This document shows, piece by piece, positions 31,439 to 40,000 of a stretch of 40,000 bases of DNA. The stretch spans positions 803,301 to 843,300 of the forward strand of contig CAUJGJ010000005.1 in assembly GCA_963170055.1 (NCBI GenBank), in the 5' to 3' direction. A program made the position numbers and the translations under genes. Source of the DNA: Halisarca cf. caerulea. Taxonomy: Eukaryota > Porifera > Demospongiae > Chondrillida > Halisarcidae. Numbering within the stretch: position 1 is the stretch's first letter; each line of letters opens with the position of its first letter. Under the pieces are notes generated by a model. The model worked only from the letters and a program-made list of their open reading frames with translations. It did not search any database and was not told where the DNA came from.

Positions 31439-34400
31439 CTGTAAAAGTAACGATGAGATACAATTTTTCACATACAAGAAATTTCGCAACACAGTCACAG
31501 TAACTGAAGCTTAGAGGAACATGTAGTACTGACAAAAGCTGCAATTCTCAACATGTACAAAGCAGATTACAATTTACATATGGAAATACTCTGGATGCAT
31601 AAGCAATATAGCCATGCAGATCTGAGACGGTATATTGCGGCTAATTGGGTAATCATTCAACCCTTACATGAACATGTACAAATGCATTCTTTACAGCTGC
31701 TATGGGTGCATCAAAGTATAGTGCCAAATAATTATTGAATAAGCAATTTACCTGTAAGGTAGTAGTGGAATTCTCCAGACTTGCTGATAGTATATTATAG
31801 CGATCTAGATTGGTAAAGTGTGGCTTACTGGACAGTCTTTTTTGGATGTTTGTAAATGTTGGGCGGTCTGTAGGATCATCATTCAAGCACTCTTTCATAA
31901 GACTAGGAAACTCTTCATATTGCACGAGCTCCAGCCCACCCAACAAGTGTTTTCTTTTCTGGTACTCATTCATTTCCACCTGTTTCAAAGGTACAGGAAA
32001 TTCATGTGTCATCATTTGAATTATAGTGCATCCATAGGAGAACACATCTACTTCTCGGTCATACTTATCTTCATACGTCTCAGGAGCATTGATTTCCCAC
32101 GTTCCAGGATTGTTAGTCAACAAACCATCCTTTTCTCTGATACAAGCTGTACCAAAATCACTCACTTTGGCTACTAAACTGCTGGTGAGAAGGATATTAC
32201 TGCATTTTAAATCCCTGTGAATGATTTTATTGTTGTGAAGATAAACCATGGCTTGACAAACATCCAAGAGAACAGCGCGCTTAAACTTTACAGGAATCTT
32301 ATGTCTTACTTCCTTGCGCATTTTTAAAAAACTTTCCAAACTTGACAGAAGTAGTTCCATGACAATGGATGGACATTCCTCACAACCATTGCCCTCCCAA
32401 AGTCCATAAAACTGAACAATGTTGGGATGACGAAGATATAGTGCCCATTTCTGTGTTTCTCTAAGCATGTGCTTCATAAAGCTTTCCGTATTGCACGAGG
32501 TTTTATTGAACACTTTTACTGCACACGGTACACCATCCCATGAAGATTTCATAACCTTACCAAAAGAACCTTCACCAATGATGTCATCACCTAAATCATT
32601 CAATTTAACATAGAAAAGATTCACTTGATCACTAGATATTCCATGGGTGGCTTCAGTTTGCAACTACAATTGAGGAGTATAAAGAGAACAATACTTAGAC
32701 ATTGTCAATTCAAAGTTAATGAATGACTGCAGGTCATTGAGTGCTGACTACTACCTACAGTAGTGCTTGCAGGTGTTTGCATGTACGTGTGTGCGTATGT
32801 GTGTGGCGAGTCCATATTTGTGTGGTAATTCAGTAAGAGAAAGGACTTGAATAGGTAGCATTACAATCAACAATCTTCTTGAAAATCACTAGACACGTAC
32901 AGCCAACCATACTAAATTTCAGACTCACAAGCTTAAGCTTTATTTTTCAATGCAGTGATGTATGTATGTGGCATTGTTACAGTAGAAGGGGTACATATAC
33001 GTAACTAAGGAGGACTGGGGGTATCTCAGACCATTAAAGACCATTTCAAGGTTGACTTTCACACACAAGTATGGCCTTCTCTATAGAAATGTGCACAACA
33101 GTTGAATGGTTGGTCCCCCCCCCCCCCCCCCCCCGGCTGCATGTAGAAAAAAAATTGCTCTTTAGATCATTCCATGTTTTAAGGTGATTATTTATCAAGC
33201 TGCAAAGACGACGTTGAGGAAGAGGAAACATTCTCTGAGTTCATAGGTATTGATTATTGTCAACTGAAGAAAGAACTTGAACATAATCGCCATGACATGT
33301 TTACATACATCATGTAATGTTTTGAGCAATACCTCACTGCTTGGCGGTTCCATGTCTGTACCCCTGTAATTATACTGTACCAGTAATTCATTCATATTTT
33401 TGATAGAGGGCATCCAGAGCATTTCTATGATACCCACATCAATAGAATCTACAAGTTTTCCATCCATACAGAAAAAAAAATTGTAAATCTGAGCATATGT
33501 GGTTAGAACGCCATATATATTTTCCACCTGTTTGTACAATGGTTGCTATGGGTTACCAAAAATTTGAAAAACTCTAGAATCTTTAATTCTCTGAAGTGTT
33601 TGATGTAAAACACATGCTATTAGAGTGAACTTGAAGCCTCTTAGGCTTTAAATGAGACCACAACATTAATTCGATTCAATGAATGGGAAGGGTACATAGG
33701 AGGATTATATTGTAGGCTACATATTCCCAATGTGAATTACAACTTATGAAACATACATTCCAGCTATGATTGTAAATCTAACTATCTAAACCACCTTAAT
33801 GCTGAATGCACTTTCAAGGGAGTGCATTCAGATTGAGACAGCAGTACTAGTACTTACATAATATACCTACTTACTCAATGGTACATGCATAAAAGAACCC
33901 CCCTTCATGAAATCCTGGATCCAGGCCGCCCCTGAACAAACAAGTACCATAGACTATTTTCAGATGCACATACATGTACAGGTAAAACATTATGTAGATA
34001 TTAAGTACTACTCAGAACAGGTCACTAGTAAGCGAATAAAATAACTATTCAAATTCGTGCATGTGAGTACAACTGTATCTGTATCTGTATTTGATGACTA
34101 AAATTTTCGCCCGCAATTATGCCCAGTACGGATAAGGGGCTCGTTGCGAGGGTTCAGTTCTGTATAAACCATAACATCGCCAGCAATCTTAACCAAATGC
34201 CCCAGCCCACCATAGATACTAAATAACCTATGGGCCCGCCTACAAGTCCAAGCCCGGCAGGTAATCCCAATATATTATTATTATTATTATTATTATTAGG
34301 TCGTATTAGGCCAAAATGGCCCTTTGACCTTAAACTTGCTGCACATTACCATGCAAGCAGTACAGTGTGGAAAAAACAAAAAAAATATATATCAGTAACA

Positions 34401-34480
34401 AAAAAAATATATCAGTAACCTCGACTTACGTAGCCCAAGTCGACTGACATCCCTTCCTCGTCTGATTTCATCGTGTTCAT
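31340..34480 (-). CDS. Tail-anchored TKL kinase gene 2
   Basis: Proposed exons (minus strand) are 34480-34430, 33527-33309, 32663-31752 and 31438-31340, every one phase 0, for a 426-residue protein: a 17-residue leader, a 73-residue unassigned segment, the kinase domain, and a C-terminal hydrophobic tail. The last two exons are confident, because kinase and tail pair exactly as in gene 1 and the intron is only 313 nt. The first two rest on ATG, splice and phase fit. The product should be a membrane-tethered cytosolic Ser/Thr kinase. It has no CARD that I can find, so the paralogues would share catalytic and anchoring parts but differ in the N-terminal sensor or adaptor part. The start lies about 120 bp downstream of a CRE site in a CpG-rich promoter-like region. 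Confidence 0.75.
31752..32663 (-). CDS. Kinase-domain exon, TKL-type Ser/Thr kinase 2
   Basis: 304 codons between the acceptor CAATTGTAG and the donor GTAAAT. Exon residues: glycine loop GEGSFGKV at 30-37, Lys50 in AVKVF, helix-C Glu69, HRDLKCSN at 149-156, DFG at 169-171, then an APE and DVFSYG block and ECLNDDPTDRPTF near the end. All catalytic residues are present. Shared stretches with kinase 1 include HPNIVQFYGL, VSDFGTA / ISDFGTA and THEFP / IHEFP. Ser/Thr specificity is inferred from HRDLKxxN. Frames on the opposite strand are shadows. Confidence 0.93.
33115..33134 (+). repeat. (C)20 homopolymer
   Basis: Twenty consecutive C residues, rare in AT-rich DNA; G20 on the kinase 2 coding strand, within its second intron. 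Length is likely unstable and assembly here may be imprecise. Confidence 0.92.
33309..33527 (-). CDS. Probable upstream exon of kinase 2 (73 codons)
   Basis: Acceptor TTGTACAAACAG, donor GTATGT, phase 0 on both sides. It encodes VENIYGVLTTYAQIYNFFFC and on to SSEVLLKTLHD. I do not recognise a domain; it is mixed alpha/beta-like, with no coiled coil or signal peptide. Placement directly before the kinase exon and phase agreement favour membership in this gene. The frame stays open past the donor for 40 more codons, so the 3' boundary is less certain. Confidence 0.42.
33528..34429. other. First intron of kinase 2; small repeats only
   Basis: Contains a perfect 11-bp hairpin (CTGAATGCACT...AGTGCATTCAG, 33802-33831), a transposon-end-like segment near 33897-33933 (reverse complement CAGGGGCGGCCTGGATCC), an (ATT)n run at about 34270-34299, and a tandem AAAAAAATATATCAGTAAC pair at 34383-34418. 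Confidence 0.5.
34430..34480 (-). CDS. Probable first coding exon of kinase 2 (17 codons)
   Basis: ATG at 34480-34478, encodes MNTMKSDEEGMSVDLGY, then a consensus donor GTAAGT in phase 0. Acidic leader, no signal peptide. Confidence 0.5.
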
Positions 34481-34489
34481 TTTATATTA

Positions 34490-34781
34490 TTGGACAAAAG
34501 TGTTCGAACAGATGGAGAGAAGAAAGCAATGGTCTTGATGCGTTCTCCCGGTTTGAGTATCTATGCCCCAACGAAATCAGAAGGGACGTTCCAGGAACAG
34601 AAGTGACGTCATCCCCTAATTTTAAATTTGTAGAATACGCTTCGTAAATCAAAATGGCGGAGCTAGAGTGAAACGTAGTCTCGTTCCCAGCTTCACTTCC
34701 GGCCGCCGTCATAATAAAAAAAATGGAGGCGAGAATAGGGCCTGTGCGACGCGAGACTAAGTGAAACACCAATTCCGGCGG
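34490..34781 (-). promoter_or_regulatory. CpG-rich promoter-like region, CRE / YY1 / ETS motifs
   Basis: Locally GC- and CpG-rich compared with the rest of the window. Contains TGACGTCA (34604-34611, CRE), AAAATGGCGG (34651-34660, YY1-like) and ACTTCCGG (34695-34702, ETS-like), a set common in animal TATA-less promoters. It sits just 5' of kinase gene 2 and could also fire in the plus direction. Confidence 0.5.
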
Positions 34782-36245
34782 CCGGATACAAATTTGGCCA
34801 CCCCATACTTCATACTGATAAAGGCTATGAACTTACGACTCCTGTCAACCATAGCCCTCTATATGTACTGGCTGTAGTTAGAGATTTATTGGTTCCGTTA
34901 TACCTCAGTTTCAATTCTCCTATGCCGGACCAAATAAATGAATATTTGGCCACTTGTATGTATAACTTGTCCAGTGAAAGTTGTTTTCTCAGTCGTTCCC
35001 ATTCAGAAGACTCTGAAACATTCACAGCAAATCACAATGTATATCCCCTAATTTGATAAAATAATTCAACTCCAACTGACTGAGTAGGTCAGTAAGGTTA
35101 CAACAGATGATGTTACATACGCTTGAAATCTGGACTTATGCAAACACATGCATACTCACGAGAATGTTAATTCTCCGAGGCTGTGCAGGGTGGTAACCCA
35201 GAACATTATAGACACTGTGCCAGAGAACTTATGACCTTGTTTAATTTGCACTATTGTGAATAAGCTCCTGCAAGCACATTGCAATGAATTGTAATTTTAA
35301 GACCATACATGCATTGTAGACAAAAGATTTTATAGGTTGTCAAGAAATATAGCTGATCTACACATTAAACTACTGTTGTGATGTGTGCATGTGGTCACGG
35401 TACTCATTTCATTGCAACATGTATGGAGGAGCTATAATATTTAAATAGTACAAAATGTTCTGACATAGTGTCTATAGTTCTGGGTTACCAGCCTACCCGG
35501 TGAATTTATCTTCTTGTGAGTATAGTTCACAAAAGACGATATGCTCAAAGCCAGATTTCAAGCATAAGTACATCATCTGTTTTAGTGTAACCTACTTGAA
35601 CACTTTGGAAATGAAATTTTATATCAAATTAGAGGACGTACATTGTGATTTGCTGTGAATTCTTCAAAGTCCTCTTAATCAAATCAGCTCAGAAAACAAG
35701 TGTGGACAAGTTTTACATACAAGTGGCCAAATATTCATTTATTTGGCCACAGGAGAATTGCTCCTATTCCTGAAAGGTGTAACAGAAGCACATGGGCGCA
35801 GCTCCATTGTTTCCTATATAGTTGCCAGGAAACCCCCCTCATGAGATATCTCTATAATCTGAAGCCACCATGTATGCTAATCAATCATACAATTATCCCA
35901 ATACTTTTCTCCAATTGTCACCTTAGGCTAGCATGTATACCTGCATGCACAGGTGCTTCTACTAAGAGCACATAACAAATGCTACATTCATGCATGCTTT
36001 GTGTTTCTAGCTTGTCTGGCACACTACATGTTCATGCTACCACTATTTTTGTACACCATGTGTCCACGATCAGGGTTTTTAGAAACCCCCTTGTTTTTCT
36101 TCTGGCGACGTTGACGCCCCTGGAAGCACTAAAATCTCTAACTACAGCCAGTACCATGTAGAGGGCTATGGTTGACAGGGGGTGAAAGTTCATAGCCTTT
36201 GTCAGTATGAAGTATGGGGTGGCCAAATTTGTATCTGGCCAAACT
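34782..36245. mobile_element. Foldback element with ~440 bp arms
   Basis: The left arm 34782-35225 reappears inverted at about 35467-36245: GGCCGGATACAAATTTGGCC / GGCCAAATTTGTATCTGGCC at the outer ends, TATTTGGCCACTTGTATGTA and CAGAACATTATAGACACTGT further in. The unpaired loop is about 240 bp. The right arm is interrupted by a 331 bp insertion (35792-36122). No transposase frame. The arms are diverged, so this is not a fresh duplication or an assembly mirror. Confidence 0.85.
35792..36122. mobile_element. 331 bp insertion in foldback arm, hAT-like
   Basis: Flanked by the duplicated GAAGCAC (35785-35791 and 36123-36129), which is single in the uninterrupted left arm. Ends ATGGGCGCAGC and (reversed) CAGGGGCGTC are hAT-like; the observed duplication is 7 bp, hAT elements usually make 8. 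Confidence 0.75.
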
Positions 36246-36570
36246 GGCATTTTCTTTACTCTATAAGAGACGAAAAATAATTAGAAATTAGGTGCATACC
36301 ATATTATATGCAAAAGCTTGCTATAAAAAAGGAATGAAAGAACTGCATGAAGCTGTGATACACAAATGAAAAAGGTGAACAGTATTCGAGAAATTTCTCT
36401 ACTTCAAACGAAAGTAAAGAGCAGTGTGAGATCACCTGCCTGTGATTATGTCCAGCTGACGATCACGTGGTATAGGGCGTGGTTGACCAACAGGCGGAAC
36501 CCTCACGAAGACGTAGAAGTGGCTGTAGGAGTTTGTTTAGGCTATCTTTATTGTATATTTTATGTTTAGG

Positions 36571-36786
36571 ATGTTGTATGCATTACTTTTGGAGATGTCT
36601 ATAGGGTTAAATTTCCGAGGGACGACAGGTTTGTAGCTATATGGCATTGAAGTTATTTTTCATAACAGTGTGTTTTACTTGTCTAATTCTCAGCTCGTCT
36701 TAGGTCAAAATGTCCAGTGTAGTAACTACTCAACGTGTGCTATTTGTATTCAAGCACCAGCTGGGTGCTACTGGTGCACAGCTAGT
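36571..36786 (+). CDS. PSI domain exons, integrin-beta-like N-terminus
   Basis: Two exons: 36571-36628 (ATG, MLYALLLEMSIGLNFRGTT, donor GTTTGT) and 36703-36786 (acceptor CGTCTTAG, donor GTGAGT), joined in phase 1 across a 74-nt intron. The second encodes NVQCSNYSTCAICIQAPAGC plus YWCTAS. The pattern C-x5-C-x2-C-IQA-x3-C-x-WC closely follows the PSI domain at the N-terminus of integrin beta chains (cell-matrix adhesion receptors). The leader is hydrophobic but a weak signal peptide. An alternative acceptor at 36694 would extend the second exon in frame. I found no further integrin exons downstream, so this may be a gene start whose next exon lies beyond a repeat-filled intron, or a relic. Confidence 0.48.
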
Positions 36787-37439
36787 GTGAGTTAGAATGC
36801 GTTGCACCGTATAGAGGTGTTGTAGTATCTATGGCTGCACTTTTCTGTGATGTGTGAAAGCAAGAGTAGGCTGACCATAGAAACAATGATCAGACACTCA
36901 CATACATCTACAGGGAATAAAGTCTAGTTTCTCCAATTTTCATGGGAATGCAGCAGCAAAATATATCTCCGGGATCCTTTTGTGTAATCTTGTATTGAAT
37001 TTCTTTAAAGTGATGATCTTATCGTAGATGATCCAAACAGCTAGTCTACTATGGTGTGATTGTGGTACCTGTCCTTCCCACTAATACCCTATGTTGTGAA
37101 TGTACCTGCAAGTCTGAAATCAAGATAATGGTAATTAGACACAATGTAACAGTTGTATATCATCTAGAGTTGTATCAGTCATTAATAATACAGTGAATTC
37201 TCATTAATGAAAAGAAATACAAAAATTGCTAATATCCAAGATAAACAGAAGTCTCTACAAAAAGTACATGTGGTATCTTGGAAATGAGACTGCAATCAGT
37301 GATCACATGCTTATCATGATTATCGTTGTTGCATCTTATGCTTCATGTACCATACGGTTGTAGAAATTCTTCGACATTCTAGATCGATTTGAATAAGCCT
37401 TATCTTTGGACAGATAACGCATGTCACAATTTTCATCAA
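36787..37439. other. Gap, no further integrin exon found
   Basis: AT-rich sequence after the PSI donor. I looked for Cys-rich frames behind AG acceptors and found only fragments that stop quickly. Confidence 0.4.
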
Positions 37440-37794
37440 CAATAATTCATTCAATTGTACAACGTTTCGCCCACTTGGGCTTCTTCAGGTATGCACAGCT
37501 AAAAATTAACTAAACTGATTGAACAATGTGAGTATAATAAGTGAGTGGATATGGAAACTAACCAATGGGATCAAAACATGCATGCATGAGGCCTGTCCAA
37601 TCAGGGGATCCCACACATGACTCAGGACTAATCCTGAGACAAGGTTGTAGTTGTCCTTGCTCCTGGTGTACATGCTCTCTTTGATCCTCCTCCTCTTCCA
37701 GTTCTGTCCCCTGTGAAGGATTCTGACATAATATTCTCCCGGTCAATATACTATGGCTCTCTTTCACACTGTGTGCAGGATTGGCGTTCTTCAT
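37440..37794 (-). mobile_element. Possible retroelement 3' end
   Basis: A 78-codon minus-strand frame (37794-37558; Glu-rich middle, ends HACFDPIG) is followed by CCTGAAGAAGCCCAAGTGGG with CGAAACGTTG, a type of sequence I associate with 3' regions of Penelope-like and related retroelements. The match is from memory of the pattern only. Confidence 0.3.
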
Positions 37795-38237
37795 AATATC
37801 TTTATTCTTCCAGGCACCCCAGGGGTGTAACTAAGATTTTTACAGTGAGGAGGCAATCATTATATTTTAGATTTCAAGATCGAAGCATAAAAATTAGAAA
37901 GTGTATGCTGTCTATTCTCTTGATCGAAGCAAACAGCTATGTACACGTGGAGTATTATTATGTGCGGTGTCATAAAAATGGTGCATGACCCAGGACGTCG
38001 GGTTCGAAGACTGGATCTTTATTAAGAGGGTTTACAGCATTTCAGCATCGACAGGAGCTATTTTGGTTTAACATAAAGATTGATTTGTGATGCCTCTCTA
38101 TTCTCAGTAGGGAGATCTGTTATTCTTAATTATTTAGTGAATTTCACCACTCAGCCTGTGGATTGTCCCAAATAAAATACAGTACCGATTATGTGTTTGT
38201 GCATGCATGCATCAATTGATGCACACACATATGTGTT
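37795..38237. other. Gap, nothing recognised
   Basis: Ordinary AT-rich sequence before the GT array; no frame, hairpin or TIR stands out. Confidence 0.4.
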
Positions 38238-38239
38238 TG

Positions 38240-38299
<60 letters not shown>

Positions 38300-38353
38300 T
38301 GCATGTGTGTGTGTGTGTGTGTGTTTATGCATGTGTGTGTGTGTGTGTGTGCA

Positions 38354-38402
<49 letters not shown>

Positions 38403-38474
38403 ATGTGTGTGTGTTTTTGTGTGTGTGTGTGTGTGTGTGTGCATGTGTGTGTGTGTGTGTGTGTGTGTGTTTGT

Positions 38475-38539
<65 letters not shown>

Positions 38540-38595
38540 TGCATGTGTACATGTGTGTGTGTGTGTGTTTATGCATGTGTGTGTGTGTGTGTGCA

Positions 38596-38640
<45 letters not shown>

Positions 38641-38707
38641 ATGTGTGTGTGTTTTTTTTTTTTGTGTGTGTGTGTGTGTGCATGTGTGTGTGTGTGTGCG
38701 TGTTTGT

Positions 38708-38786
<79 letters not shown>
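38238..38786. repeat. (GT)n array with ~240 bp higher-order duplication
   Basis: The ordered interruptions TTTGTGCATG, TTTATGCATG, GCATTTG and GTACATG within GT runs occur once from about 38296 and again, in the same order, from about 38536. Thus a 240 bp GT-rich block has been duplicated. Frames across it are not genes. Confidence 0.92.
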
Positions 38787-38787
<1 letters not shown>

Positions 38788-38969
38788 AAATTGCATCATT
38801 TTGAATTGTACATAGAATGCACATGCAGAGAGTTTAAATTTAGTGAATGAGTACATTATGCACATGCACTATTGTATTATGTTATTCAACTGTAGCCTCC
38901 ACACAACGACAACATTTCGACTAGACAGTTGTGCTTGAGGGCATCACACTTGTGTGTGTGTGTGTATAT

Positions 38970-39999
38970 GTGTAACCGTGAGGCTCTCTGGCTTATACGT
39001 GAGAAGAAATACCAGCTACCTGGCAAACTGACCCACATTCTTAGAGCACTACACAGGGACAACAAAGGTGCAGTTAGAGCTTATGGAAAGCTTTCAAAGG
39101 AGTTTCCCATCAATATATACTGGTGTCCGGTGCAAGGAGATGTCCTAGCACCAGTTCTCTTCAATCTCTTCTTTGATGCTGTAATTGCTGCAACCCTTTC
39201 CCATCACAAGGACTCGGGTTTCAAAGTGCTCTACAATATTGGGGATCCTCTGGTAGGAAGTAGAAAGAAGATGAAAAATGAAGTTGACATCAATGACCTG
39301 GAGTATGCTGATGACATGGCGATCATCAGTGATTCTATGGCACTTTGGAGGAAATTCTGGGAACACTGCATGCTGTCTGTTCAGGAATGGGCCTATCCAT
39401 CAGCACCAAGAAAACCAGAATCCTGGCAGTATGTCCATCCAGCATACCTGCGGGCATGCAACCCAGACCTATATATCCAGCTGAGTCCAGACAGTGTTCC
39501 TGTGGCAGTTGTGGAGCATATATACTGAGTACTTAGCTAGGTAGCACAATTGCTCAGGATTGTTCCCTAGATCAAGAGATCAGCATGAGTATAAGTAAAG
39601 CATCCAACACTTTTCGCAGCCTTTACAAAGTTCTATGGGGTCATTAACGTCTCACAACATCAACCAAGTAGCGTCTGCTCAGGAGCTATTGCTTTCAGCT
39701 CTCTTGTATGGCAGTGAGACATGGGTTTCCCTAGCTGCCCACACAGCCCGCCTACAGGGATTCATTACTGGATGTCTGCGGGTGATCTTCAGTGTGACAA
39801 CAAGAGGAACACAGAGATATGCTCCCAGGCAGGTATGGATCCAGAAAGAGTTGAGGTGATGCTCCTTGCAATTGAAAGAATACTTTGTTGGGTGGGTCAC
39901 ATTGAGAGGATGGAGGACTACCGTATATCCCCATATGCCTCTTTCTGTGCAGACCAGCTCATGGTAAGCGTTCTGTCGGTGGGCAGAGAAGAAGGTGGA
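38970..39999 (+). pseudogene. Decayed LINE reverse transcriptase, runs off window
   Basis: Second non-LTR retrotransposon, different from that at 12782. It begins abruptly at REALWLIREKKYQLPGKL, which corresponds to the middle of the RT domain. It keeps QGDVLAPVLFNLFFDAV (about 39136-39186) and the catalytic box LEYADDMAIISDS (about 39298-39336). The frame then shifts near 39340: KKTRIL is in another frame, LLYGSETW near 39700 in a third, and WVGHIERMEDYRI near 39890 in yet another. At least three frameshifts or stops make it inactive. The 5' truncation point is just after a GT-rich patch. It continues past the right edge. Confidence 0.88.
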
Positions 40000-40000
40000 A

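Noticed and set aside
31653..31751. Extension of kinase 2 beyond 31752
   Set aside because: Read-through past a GTAAAT donor; the spliced tail exon at 31438 matches that of gene 1.
33889..33933. Transposon-like end (reverse complement CAGGGGCGGCCTGGATCC)
   Set aside because: No inverted partner found within the window, so not called as an element.
34640..34770. Inverted GTGAAAC / GAGACTA words suggesting a MITE in the promoter
   Set aside because: The words match only over 7 bp and then diverge; not a credible TIR.
38890..38945. AACATTTCGACTAGACAGTTGTG resembling the retroelement end at 37440
   Set aside because: Similarity is short and imperfect; could be chance.

Overview
This looks like a stretch of nuclear DNA from an early-branching animal, most likely a marine sponge. 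The sequence is AT-rich, genes are split by GT-AG introns, and the domains are metazoan (CARD, TKL-type kinases, an integrin-beta-like PSI domain). About half of the window is transposon debris and CA/GT microsatellite. There are no prokaryotic operons, rRNA or tRNA genes that I can see. The sponge assignment is an inference.

Layout. 1-1975 is a CA array with a higher-order unit of about 200 bp. 2477-11417 (+) is a coiled-coil gene built from phase-0 exons; its introns hold four copies of one 0.73-0.78 kb inverted-repeat element and other MITEs. 12329-17922 is a stack of nested mobile elements: a 5'-truncated LINE inside a MITE, a MITE inside a larger TIR element, and a TTAA-flanked piggyBac-like MITE. 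16802-34480 (-) holds two paralogous TKL kinase genes in tandem, with a CARD-coding first exon at 27610-27290 between their kinase exons. 34600-36245 is a CpG-rich promoter-like region next to a long foldback element. 36571-36786 (+) has two short exons with an integrin-beta-like PSI motif. 37440-39999 has retroelement remnants, a second higher-order GT array and a decayed LINE reverse transcriptase running off the end.

How the genes fit together. Each kinase gene has a complete catalytic domain in one exon, followed by a tiny phase-0 final exon that encodes a hydrophobic segment ending at the C-terminus. The two tails align as Q-W-x-x-A-I-L plus hydrophobic residues, so both proteins should be tail-anchored membrane kinases. 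The CARD exon ends in phase 0 on the same strand upstream of kinase 1, so the most economical model is a CARD - kinase - membrane tail protein. That would combine features of RIPK2 (kinase plus CARD) and MAVS (CARD plus tail anchor) in one polypeptide. The kinase-to-tail joins are well supported; the CARD-to-kinase join spans an 8.5 kb intron and needs RNA evidence.
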